A DNA stretch of 64,000 nt, from NCBI GenBank assembly GCA_027490925.1, contig JAIXXF010000045.1:114116-178115 (forward strand). Reading direction: 5' to 3'. Shown piece after piece: positions 18,377-26,164 of this stretch (positions are counted from its first letter, which is position 1; every line of letters starts with the position of its first letter). A program made the translations under genes and the position numbers. The notes beneath the pieces are model-generated. The model was not told the DNA's origin and made no database searches. It worked only from the letters and a program-made list of their open reading frames with translations. This DNA is from Comamonadaceae bacterium. Lineage in GTDB: Bacteria; Pseudomonadota; Gammaproteobacteria; Burkholderiales; Burkholderiaceae_C.

Positions 18377-19630
18377 ATGCAACTTCCTTTCGAGCTGACC
18401 CTGGGCTGGCGTTACACCCGCGCTGGGCGGGCCACGCGCCGCAACGGCTTCATCTCTTTCATCTCCGGCGTGTCGATGTTGGGGATCGCGCTGGGCGTGG
18501 CCGCCTTGATCATCGTGCTCAGTGTGATGAACGGCTTCCAGAAAGAGGTGCGCGACCGCATGCTGGGCGTGGTGTCGCACATCGAGATCTCGGCGCCCGG
18601 CGGCATGGCCCTGCCCGATGTGGCGGCCACGCTGGCAGCGGTCAGGCGCCACCCGTCGGTGGTGGGTGCGGCCCCCTTCATCGCCGCGCAGGCGCTGATG
18701 GCGCGCGGCGAAGACATGCGCGGCAGCCTGGTGCGTGGCGTGGACCCGGCGCTGGAGCCAGAGGTGACCGACATCGTGGGCGCCAACCACGCGGCCTTGG
18801 CGCGTTTGGTGCCTGGCGAGTTCGGGGTGGTGCTGGGTGGCGAGCTGGCGCGCGCGATGGGCGTGCGCGAGGGCGACCGCATCACGCTGGTGGCGCCCAG
18901 CGGGCAAGTCACCCCGGCGGGTGTGGTGCCGAGGTTGAAGCAGATGGTTGTCGTGGGTACCTTCAACTCTGGCCACTTTGAGTACGACTCTGCCCTGGCA
19001 CTGGTGCACGTGGACGACGCGGCACGGTTGTTTCGCTTGGAGGGCCCCACCGGCGTGCGGGTCAAGCTCCGTGACCTGCACCAAGCCCGAGCGGTGGGGG
19101 CCGAGCTGGCGCAAGCCTTGCCAGGCGGCCTGCTGGTGCGCGACTGGACCCGCCAGAACGCGACGTGGTTCGCGGCGGTGCAGCTGGAAAAACGCATGAT
19201 GTTCATCATCCTCACGCTGATCGTGGCCGTGGCCGCGTTCAACCTGGTCAGCACGTTGGTGATGAGCGTGACCGACAAGCGCGCCGACATCGCCATCTTG
19301 CGCACCTTGGGCGCCAGCCCGCAAAGCATCATGGGCATCTTCGTCGTGCAGGGGGCGGCGGTGGGTATGGTGGGCACGCTCGCGGGCCTGCTGCTGGGGT
19401 TGGGCATTGCCTTCAACATCGACGTGATCGTGCCCGCGCTGGAGCGGCTGTTGAACGCCAGCTTTTTGCCGCGCGACATCTACCTCATCAGCCGGATGCC
19501 GAGCGAGCCCCTGGCCAGCGACATCGTGCCGGTGGCCCTCATTTCACTGGTGCTGGCCTTCCTCGCCACCCTTTACCCCAGCTGGCGGGCCAGCCGGGTG
19601 AACCCGGCAGAGGCCTTGCGTTATGAGTGA
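18377..19630 (+). CDS. Lipoprotein-releasing ABC transporter permease (LolC/LolE family)
   Basis: A 417-residue inner-membrane permease that extracts outer-membrane lipoproteins and hands them to LolA. It has one transmembrane helix at about 34-55, a large periplasmic MacB-like domain and three C-terminal transmembrane helices (FtsX domain). The opening ELTLGWRYTRAGR and RNGFISFISGVSMLGIALG is typical of LolC/E. Only one permease gene is present before lolD, so the complex may be a homodimer as proposed for LolF-type systems. The gap to lolD is 47 bases. Confidence 0.9.
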   Translation: MQLPFELTLGWRYTRAGRATRRNGFISFISGVSMLGIALGVAALIIVLSVMNGFQKEVRDRMLGVVSHIEISAPGGMALPDVAATLAAVRRHPSVVGAAPFIAAQALMARGEDMRGSLVRGVDPALEPEVTDIVGANHAALARLVPGEFGVVLGGELARAMGVREGDRITLVAPSGQVTPAGVVPRLKQMVVVGTFNSGHFEYDSALALVHVDDAARLFRLEGPTGVRVKLRDLHQARAVGAELAQALPGGLLVRDWTRQNATWFAAVQLEKRMMFIILTLIVAVAAFNLVSTLVMSVTDKRADIAILRTLGASPQSIMGIFVVQGAAVGMVGTLAGLLLGLGIAFNIDVIVPALERLLNASFLPRDIYLISRMPSEPLASDIVPVALISLVLAFLATLYPSWRASRVNPAEALRYE

Positions 19631-19677
19631 CACCCCATTGGTGATGCCCGCCCATCGGGCAGCGCATTGAGTTCAAC

Positions 19678-20379
19678 ATGGCCCCCGACACCCAGCCCGA
19701 CATGCATCTCCCTGTTCTTCAGGCCACCGGTCTCACCAAACGCTTCACCGAAGGTCGGCTCGACGTCACCGTGCTTCAGGGCGTGGACCTGGACGTGCAC
19801 CCTGGTGAAACGCTGGCGATTGTGGGGGCCTCTGGCTCCGGCAAAAGCACATTGCTGCACTTGCTGGGCGGGCTCGATGCCCCCACGAGCGGCCGTGTGG
19901 CGCTCAAAGGCCAGGACCTGTCGCGCCTGTCCCCCACAGAGCAAGGGCGCAGGCGCAACCAGTACCTGGGCTTTGTGTACCAGTTCCACCACCTGTTGCC
20001 CGAGTTCAGCGCCCTGGACAACGTCGGCATGCCGCTGCGCATCCGGCGCGCCGACCCGGCTGCCAGCGCCGACGCGGCCGCCCGCATGCTGGCTACCGTG
20101 GGCCTGAGCGAGCGGCTCCACCACCGCCCAGCCGAACTGTCGGGCGGTGAGCGCCAGCGGGTGGCCATTGCCCGCGCGCTGGTGACCCAGCCCGCCTGCG
20201 TGCTGGCCGATGAGCCGACGGGCAACCTCGACCGCGGCACCGCCCACGGGGTGTTCGACCTGATGCTGCAGCTCGCCCGCGACCAGGGCACCGCCTTTGT
20301 GTTGGTCACCCACGACGAAGCCCTGGCCGCCCGCTGCCACCGCCAACTGCGGCTGGTTGGGGGCGTGCTGCAGGGCTGA
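19678..20379 (+). CDS. lolD: Lipoprotein-releasing ABC transporter ATP-binding protein LolD
   Basis: A 233-residue ATPase. Walker [11 protein letters not shown]-loop [18 protein letters not shown] (characteristic of LolD), signature [15 protein letters not shown], Walker [12 protein letters not shown] and switch histidine in VTHDEALA. It energises release of lipoproteins from the inner membrane with the permease encoded just upstream. The ATG at 19678 is used; another in frame at 19702 would be closer to the usual N-terminus. It is followed by tatD after 23 bases. Confidence 0.95.
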   Translation: MAPDTQPDMHLPVLQATGLTKRFTEGRLDVTVLQGVDLDVHPGETLAIVGASGSGKSTLLHLLGGLDAPTSGRVALKGQDLSRLSPTEQGRRRNQYLGFVYQFHHLLPEFSALDNVGMPLRIRRADPAASADAAARMLATVGLSERLHHRPAELSGGERQRVAIARALVTQPACVLADEPTGNLDRGTAHGVFDLMLQLARDQGTAFVLVTHDEALAARCHRQLRLVGGVLQG

Positions 20380-20402
20380 ACCCCTGGGTGCGGCTGCCCG
20401 CC

Positions 20403-21272
20403 ATGTGGATCGACACCCACTGCCACCTCGACGCGGCCGAATTCGACGCCGATCGACCCGCCGTGCGGGCGCGGGCCACGGCCCAAGGCGTGGACCTGTG
20501 CGTGCTGCCCTCCGTCTCGGTGGCCAACATGGCCACCGTGCGGGCGCTGGCGCACACCACCCTGGACGCCTACGCTCTGGGCATCCACCCCCTGTGTGTG
20601 CCGGACGCCGCCGACCATGACCTGGCCCACCTGCGGGACGCGCTGGCCGCGTGTGGCGACGACCCTCGGCTGGTGGCGGTGGGGGAGATCGGGCTGGACT
20701 TTTTTGTGCCCCAGCTGTGCCGCCCCGACCTGCGCGAGAAGCAAGAGCGGTACTGCCGCGCACAGCTGGTGCTGGCCCGGGAGTTGGGCTTGCCGGTGGT
20801 GTTGCATGTGCGCCGATCGGCCGACCGTTTGCTCAAGCAACTGCGCCACGTGGCCGGGCCGAGTGGCCGCTGGCAGGGCATCGCCCACGCTTTCAACGGC
20901 AGCGTGCAACAGGCCGAGGCGTTTGTGGCGTTGGGGTTCAAGCTCGGCTTTGGCGGTGCAGTGACCTTCGAGCGCGCGCGGCAACTCCGGGCGCTGGCTT
21001 GCGGTTTGCCGTTGGACGCGCTGGTGCTGGAGACCGACTCGCCCGATATCCCGCCGCACTGGCTGTACGCCACACAGGCCGAGCGCGCAGCGGGCACGGC
21101 GCAAGGCCGCAATGAACCGGGCGAACTGCCGCGCATCGCTCAGACGGTGGCCAATTTGCGTGGCCTCGCCCCAGAGGTACTGGCGGCCGCCACCACCGCC
21201 AACGCGCTGGCCGCGTTGCCGCGCTTGCGGCGTCTGCTGCCGCCATCGACCGACCCGGCTGCCGCATGCTGA
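20403..21272 (+). CDS. TatD family metal-dependent hydrolase
   Basis: A 289-residue amidohydrolase-fold protein with the metal site IDTHCHLD at 3-10, GEIGLDFF, LPVVLHVRRSADRLLKQL and LVLETDSPDIPPHW. TatD-family enzymes act as 3'-5' DNases in DNA repair; this member could be TatD, YcfH or YjjV type. The ATG at 20403 places the THCHLD motif at the very N-terminus as expected; a GTG at 20388 would add five residues. It overlaps the next gene by 7 bases. Confidence 0.9.
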   Translation: MWIDTHCHLDAAEFDADRPAVRARATAQGVDLCVLPSVSVANMATVRALAHTTLDAYALGIHPLCVPDAADHDLAHLRDALAACGDDPRLVAVGEIGLDFFVPQLCRPDLREKQERYCRAQLVLARELGLPVVLHVRRSADRLLKQLRHVAGPSGRWQGIAHAFNGSVQQAEAFVALGFKLGFGGAVTFERARQLRALACGLPLDALVLETDSPDIPPHWLYATQAERAAGTAQGRNEPGELPRIAQTVANLRGLAPEVLAAATTANALAALPRLRRLLPPSTDPAAAC

Positions 21273-21766
21273 CCGGGCTGCCGCCAGTGTGGGGACCCGC
21301 CACGCGGGTGGTGGTGCTGGGCAGTTTTCCTGGTGTGGCCTCGCTGGCGGCGCAGCGCTACTACGCCCACCCGCGCAACCACTTCTGGCCGATCGCGGCC
21401 ACGTTGCTGTCGCCCGACCCCGCCCGGGTGTTGTTCCTGGACTATCTCGCGCGTTGCGAGTGGCTCGTGCGGTGCGGGGTGGGCCTGTGGGATGTCTACG
21501 CCGCGTGTGAGCGCTCGGGCAGCCTGGACAGCGCCATTCGCCACGCGCGGGTCAACGACTTCGCCTTGCTGGCGTCGTGCTGCCCGTCGCTCCGGGCCAT
21601 CGCCCATAATGGGACAGAGAGTTTCCGCCACGCGCAGCACACCGCTTTGCTGGGTGTGCCGGTGCTGAAATTGCCCTCCACCAGCCCGGCCAACGCCCGT
21701 TGGTCGTTCGACCGCAAATTGACCGCGTGGCGCGCCGCGCTGGCCGAGCACCTGACCCCGCCATGA
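21266..21766 (+). CDS. DNA-deoxyinosine glycosylase (family-6 uracil-DNA-glycosylase superfamily)
   Basis: A 166-residue base-excision repair enzyme. GSFPG (19-23) followed by a block with YYAHPRNHFW (32-41) and a C-terminal LPSTSPANA are the motifs of hypoxanthine-DNA glycosylases and Mug-like relatives. It would remove hypoxanthine, and possibly uracil, from DNA. It sits between tatD (7-base overlap) and a synthase-like gene (ATGA overlap), so all three are probably one transcript; a DNA repair link with TatD is plausible. Confidence 0.88.
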   Translation: MLTGLPPVWGPATRVVVLGSFPGVASLAAQRYYAHPRNHFWPIAATLLSPDPARVLFLDYLARCEWLVRCGVGLWDVYAACERSGSLDSAIRHARVNDFALLASCCPSLRAIAHNGTESFRHAQHTALLGVPVLKLPSTSPANARWSFDRKLTAWRAALAEHLTPP

Positions 21767-22539
21767 GCCGCCGCCCCGCCGCCCCCACTCTGCCCGAAGT
21801 CAATTTTTCAGACGCGGGCGACCTGCGTTTCCTGCACCTGGGCACGCCGTGGGTGCAGGGGGTGATGAGCATCCGTCAGCCGTTCGATATCCAGCTGGAA
21901 TACGTCGAGCGGATGATGGCCTGGCTCCTCTTTGTGACGCCGCCCAGCGTGGCCAAGCGGCACGCGATGCAACTGGGCCTGGGCGCAGGGTCGATCACCA
22001 AGTTTTGCCACCATCGGCTGAAAATGCAGACCACCGCCATCGAGCTGAACCCACAGGTGGTACTGGCTTGCCGCACCTGGTTCAAGCTGCCGCCTGACGA
22101 CAAACGCCTGCAGGTCGTGGTGGCCGACGCGGCGACCGAAATTCGGCGCAGCCGGTGGCTGCAGACCGTGGACGCGCTCCAGGTGGACCTCTATGACCAC
22201 GACGCGGCGGGGCCGGTGCTGGACTCAGAAGACTTCTACCGCGACTGCCGCCAACTGCTGACCGACGACGGTTGCATGACGGTGAACCTGTTTGGCCGCC
22301 TCGCCAGCTACAACGACAGCCTGCGCAAGATCAGCGCGGTGTTCGGCCCCGACGCGGTGTGGGTTTTCAAGCCCACCAAAGAAGGCAACAGCATCGTGCT
22401 GGCCCAGCGCACGCCGAGGCCCCCCAGCATGGAGCAGCTGGTGACCCGGTGCCATGACCTGCAACAGCGCTGGAAAATCCGCACCAGCAATTGGCTTCGT
22501 ACCTTCGGCCCGCTGCAGCCCTCAACGCCGTTGGGGTAG
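21763..22539 (+). CDS. Spermidine synthase-like methyltransferase-fold protein
   Basis: A 258-residue Rossmann-fold protein with the nucleotide-binding LGLGAGSITKFCH and IELNPQVVLACRTWF segments and DALQVDLYDHDAAGPVLDSE. It resembles SpeE-type proteins but is not clearly a polyamine synthase, since the putrescine-binding motifs are not evident. Related proteins in Burkholderiales are annotated spermidine synthase or spermine synthase family. The ATG at 21763 overlaps the glycosylase stop. Function unknown. Confidence 0.75.
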   Translation: MSRRPAAPTLPEVNFSDAGDLRFLHLGTPWVQGVMSIRQPFDIQLEYVERMMAWLLFVTPPSVAKRHAMQLGLGAGSITKFCHHRLKMQTTAIELNPQVVLACRTWFKLPPDDKRLQVVVADAATEIRRSRWLQTVDALQVDLYDHDAAGPVLDSEDFYRDCRQLLTDDGCMTVNLFGRLASYNDSLRKISAVFGPDAVWVFKPTKEGNSIVLAQRTPRPPSMEQLVTRCHDLQQRWKIRTSNWLRTFGPLQPSTPLG

Positions 22540-22585
22540 GTGGAACCCACAGGCGGCGCCAGACCGATTGCGACCACAATCGCGG

Positions 22586-22618
22586 GCAACCAAAAAGCAA
22601 CCAAAAAGCAACCAAGGG
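22586..22618 (+). repeat. Three tandem 11-bp repeats in front of tctB
   Basis: GCAACCAAAAA occurs at 22586-22596 and 22597-22607; the third unit at 22608-22618 reads GCAACCAAGGG and supplies part of the ribosome-binding site. The array ends 7 bases before the GTG start. Confidence 0.8.
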
Positions 22619-22625
22619 GCAGGGT

Positions 22626-23117
22626 GTGAAAATAAAAAGCCACAAAGATTTTTGCTCGGGGCTGATGTTCTCCATTGTGGGCGTCGCCTTCGCCTGGGGG
22701 GCGAGCAGCTACAACCTCGGCACCGGTGCTCGCATGGGCCCTGGTTACTTCCCGCTGGTACTGGGCGTGGTCCTGGCGCTGCTGGGCCTGCTGATTTCCG
22801 TGCAGGCGCTGGGCAACACCTCTTCAGGCGACGGTGACCCGGTGGGCCCCTGGGCTTGGAAGCCGCTGGTGTGTGTGCTGGGGGCGAATGTGCTGTTCGG
22901 CGTGTTGCTGGGCGGTGTGCCCAAGCTGGGCATCCCGCCGATGGGGTTGGTGGCTGGCATCTATGGTTTGACCTTGGTGGCCAGCCTGGCGTCCAAAGAG
23001 TTCAAGTTGAAAGAGGTGCTGATCCTCTCCACGCTGCTGTCGGTGTTGAGCTATGCCGCTTTCGTCTGGCTGCTGAAGTTGCAATTCCCGGTCTGGCCCA
23101 CCTTCATCACCGGCTGA
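22626..23117 (+). CDS. tctB: Tripartite tricarboxylate transporter TctB family protein
   Basis: A 163-residue small membrane subunit with about four transmembrane helices. It has the typical opening with F-SG---GA-F and YNLGTGARMGPGYFPLVLG at about 30-48. TctB works with TctA and a periplasmic TctC binding protein to import tricarboxylates. The GTG at 22626 is chosen for the AGGGGCAGGG upstream; an in-frame start further upstream would overlap the previous gene. tctA follows after 13 bases. No tctC is next to it. Confidence 0.9.
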   Translation: MKIKSHKDFCSGLMFSIVGVAFAWGASSYNLGTGARMGPGYFPLVLGVVLALLGLLISVQALGNTSSGDGDPVGPWAWKPLVCVLGANVLFGVLLGGVPKLGIPPMGLVAGIYGLTLVASLASKEFKLKEVLILSTLLSVLSYAAFVWLLKLQFPVWPTFITG

Positions 23118-23130
23118 GCGAGGCACCCCC

Positions 23131-24645
23131 ATGCAAGACTTGATCAACAACCTGTCCATCGGCTTTGGTGTGGCATTCACGCTGCAGAACCTGGCCTACG
23201 CTTTCGTCGGTTGCCTGCTGGGCACCCTGATCGGTGTGCTGCCCGGGATTGGCCCGATCGCCACCATCGCGATGCTGTTGCCCGCCACCTACGCCCTGCC
23301 GCCGGTGGCCGCGCTCATCATGCTGGCGGGCATTTATTACGGCGCCCAGTACGGCGGTTCCACCACCGCCATTTTGGTCAACCTGCCGGGCGAGTCGTCG
23401 TCGGTGGTGACGGTGATCGATGGCTACCAAATGGCCCGCCGGGGCCGTGCGGGTCCGGCCCTGGCCGCGGCGGGGATGGGGTCGTTTTTTGCGGGTTGCG
23501 TCGGCACCCTGATCCTGGCGGCCTTTGCCGCGCCGCTCACAGAGGTGGCCTTCAAGTTCGGGCCTGCCGAGTATTTTTCGTTGATGATCCTCGGCCTGAT
23601 CGGTGCGGTGGTACTGGCCTCTGGCTCGCTGCCCAAGGCGATTGCCATGATCGTGCTGGGTCTGCTGCTTGGACTGGTGGGCACCGACGTCAATTCGGGC
23701 GCAGCCCGTTTCAGTTTCGACATCCCCGAGCTAACCGACGGCATCGGCTTCGTGGTGATCGCGATGGGTGTGTTCGGTTACGGCGAGATCATCAGCAACC
23801 TGTCCAAGCCCGAAGACAAGCGCGAGGTGTTCACGGGCAATGTCACGGGGCTGATGCCGACCAAGGAAGACTTCAAGCGCATGGTGCCTGCGGTGCTGCG
23901 CGGCACTGCGCTGGGCTCCGCGTTGGGCATCTTGCCAGGCGGGGGTGCGCTGTTGGCCGCGTTCGCGGCCTACACCGTGGAGAAAAAAACCAAGCTGCAA
24001 CCCGGTGAGGTGCCGTTCGGGCAAGGCAACATCCGTGGCGTGGCTGCGCCTGAGGCTGCCAACAACGCGGGGTCGCAAACCTCGTTCATCCCGTTGTTGA
24101 CCTTGGGCATCCCGCCCAATGCGGTGATGGCCTTGATGGTGGGTGCCATGACCATCCACAACATCCAGCCCGGCCCGCAGGTGATGACCAGCAATCCGGA
24201 GCTGTTTTGGGGGTTGATCGCGTCCATGTGGCTTGGCAACCTGATGCTGATCGTGCTCAACCTGCCGCTGATCGGTATCTGGATCAAGCTGCTGACGGTG
24301 CCTTACCGGTGGCTGTTTCCGTCCATCGTGTTGTTCTGCGCGATCGGCGTGTACTCCACAAACAACAACGTGTTCGACATCTGGATGGTGGCGCTGTTCG
24401 GCTTGATCGGGTACGGCTTCATCAAACTCGGTTGTGAGCCCGCGCCCTTGTTGTTGGGTTTCATCTTGGGCCCCATGATGGAAGAAAACCTCCGCCGAGC
24501 GCTGCTGCTGTCGCGCGGCGAATGGAGCGTGCTGGTGACCCGGCCACTGTCGGCGGGCCTGCTGGCGGCCGCGGCGTTGCTGCTTGTGATCGTGCTGCTG
24601 CCTGCGGTGAAGAACAAACGCGAAGAGGCCTTCGTCGAAGACTGA
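23131..24645 (+). CDS. tctA: Tripartite tricarboxylate transporter TctA permease
   Basis: A 504-residue permease with about twelve hydrophobic segments. GCLLGTLIGVLPGIGPIATI at about 29-48 and YYGAQYGGSTTAILVNLPGE are the conserved substrate-pathway motifs of TctA; a second set is PEAANNAGSQTSFIPLLTLG. It forms the transport channel with TctB. Because TctC proteins are often encoded elsewhere in large numbers in Burkholderiales, the substrate cannot be told here. Confidence 0.95.
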   Translation: MQDLINNLSIGFGVAFTLQNLAYAFVGCLLGTLIGVLPGIGPIATIAMLLPATYALPPVAALIMLAGIYYGAQYGGSTTAILVNLPGESSSVVTVIDGYQMARRGRAGPALAAAGMGSFFAGCVGTLILAAFAAPLTEVAFKFGPAEYFSLMILGLIGAVVLASGSLPKAIAMIVLGLLLGLVGTDVNSGAARFSFDIPELTDGIGFVVIAMGVFGYGEIISNLSKPEDKREVFTGNVTGLMPTKEDFKRMVPAVLRGTALGSALGILPGGGALLAAFAAYTVEKKTKLQPGEVPFGQGNIRGVAAPEAANNAGSQTSFIPLLTLGIPPNAVMALMVGAMTIHNIQPGPQVMTSNPELFWGLIASMWLGNLMLIVLNLPLIGIWIKLLTVPYRWLFPSIVLFCAIGVYSTNNNVFDIWMVALFGLIGYGFIKLGCEPAPLLLGFILGPMMEENLRRALLLSRGEWSVLVTRPLSAGLLAAAALLLVIVLLPAVKNKREEAFVED

Positions 24646-24660
24646 GGGCGGTACACGCCC

Positions 24661-24685
24661 GCCCGCAGGGGCCACCCTTGCGGGC
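24661..24685 (+). terminator. Hairpin after tctA, possible terminator
   Basis: Arms GCCCGCAGGG and CCCTTGCGGGC pair with a one-base bulge around a 4-base loop, about 15 bases after the stop. No T-run follows, so an intrinsic terminator is uncertain. Confidence 0.35.
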
Positions 24686-24841
24686 GCCCGCGATGGCGCC
24701 CAGGCCCACACCCTGTCGTGTGGTCCCACAAACGGCACCCCTGGGTGCCGTTGCGCTTGCCGCGGGCGAGCGGGGGCGTGGCGCAAGTGGGCTGTCCAGT
24801 TGCTGCGGGCTGCGTCACAATGCATAAAAAGTGCCGACGAC

Positions 24842-26128
24842 GTGAACCCGAGCCCCACACCCCACCCGCAGCGCATCGCGCTGCACAACGAGATCCACGC
24901 CCGGCCGCCAGAGGCCATGGCCGCGCCTTTGGCGGTCTCGCACGTCGTGATGGCGTGCAACGCGTCGCAGCGCGAGGCCAGCCGCCAGCATGTGGCGCAA
25001 TGGCTGCGTGACCACCACCTGCCACCGCCAGACGCCCAGTCCAACCACGTGCGCATGGACTTTGGCCGCTACCGTTTGCGTTGGGAGCTGCACACCGAGT
25101 TCGTCAGCTGGACGCTGATGCGCAACCTGGAGGGGTCGCCTTTCGACAACGTCGAACCCGTTACTGCGCTGCAGGCAGTGCCCCAGCAGTGGGTGGCCCA
25201 CCTGCCAGGTGAATGTTTGGCCAGCGTGCACCTGTGGGCGCTGTCCAACCTGTCGTTCGGCACCGGCTCGTTGGTCAAGCAAGTGCTGCACGAGGAAACC
25301 CTGGTGGCGTCCACCGTGGCGCATGGCCACGGGGAGGTTTACACCGACTTTGCGGTCCACGCCGACGGGTTCTCGCGCATCGTGCTGCTCGCGGGCAGCA
25401 TGGCGCCGCGCCGCCTGGGTCGGCTGGTGCAGAACCTGTTGGAGATCGAGACGTACCGCATGGCCGCGTTGCTGGGTTTGCCCGCGGCGCGCCAGGCGTC
25501 GACCGCCCTGGCCTTTGCCGAAAGCGAGCTGGCGGCATTGGCCGAGGCCATCCGCAGCGCCAACCGGGACGACGAGCCCCAGCTGCTGGACCGCCTGACG
25601 CAGCTCGCGGGGCAGGTGGAGAGCCAGTACGCCACCACGCATTCGCGCTTCTCGGCCAGCTCGGCCTACTTTGAGCTGGTGGACAAACGCATCGACGACA
25701 TCGCCGAGTCGAGGCTTGCCGGCATGCAGACCATTCGGGAGTTCATGGACCGGCGCCTGTCGCCTGCCCGCAGCACGTGCGAATGGGCCACCCGGCGGCA
25801 GGACGCGCTGTCGCAGCGCGTGTCGCGCATCAGCAACCTGCTGCGCACCCGGGTCGAGATCGAGCAGCAGCAGAGCAGCCAGGCGCTGCTGCAGGCGATG
25901 AACCACCGCCAAGGCTTGCAGCTGAAGATGCAGGCCACGGTCGAAGGCCTGTCGGTCGCGGCCATCACCTACTACATCGTGGGGTTGGTGGCCTACCTGG
26001 CCAAGGGCGCTGAAAAGCTGGGCTGGCCGGTGGGTCCAGAGGTCACCTCGGCGGTGGCGATCCCGCTGGTCGCGTTGTCGGTGTGGTGGTCGATCCGCCG
26101 ACTGCACACCCGCCTGATGAAGCTGTGA
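24842..26128 (+). CDS. DUF3422 family membrane protein
   Basis: A 428-residue protein. The N-terminus has the family hallmark LHNEIHARPPEAM, followed by HTEFVSWTLMR and GHGEVYTDFAVHADGFSRI. The middle is helical and coiled-coil-like, and the C-terminus has two transmembrane helices (GLSVAAITYYIVGLVAYLA and VAIPLVALSVWWSI), a layout reminiscent of CorA-type or septation-ring-like proteins. Function is unknown. I chose the GTG at 24842; a TTG at 24800 is possible. It is followed after 36 bases by the gamma-glutamyltransferase-like gene. Confidence 0.78.
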   Translation: MNPSPTPHPQRIALHNEIHARPPEAMAAPLAVSHVVMACNASQREASRQHVAQWLRDHHLPPPDAQSNHVRMDFGRYRLRWELHTEFVSWTLMRNLEGSPFDNVEPVTALQAVPQQWVAHLPGECLASVHLWALSNLSFGTGSLVKQVLHEETLVASTVAHGHGEVYTDFAVHADGFSRIVLLAGSMAPRRLGRLVQNLLEIETYRMAALLGLPAARQASTALAFAESELAALAEAIRSANRDDEPQLLDRLTQLAGQVESQYATTHSRFSASSAYFELVDKRIDDIAESRLAGMQTIREFMDRRLSPARSTCEWATRRQDALSQRVSRISNLLRTRVEIEQQQSSQALLQAMNHRQGLQLKMQATVEGLSVAAITYYIVGLVAYLAKGAEKLGWPVGPEVTSAVAIPLVALSVWWSIRRLHTRLMKL

Positions 26129-26164
26129 CCCCGGCGCTCCGCCGCCCCCTCAGGACCTGCCCGC

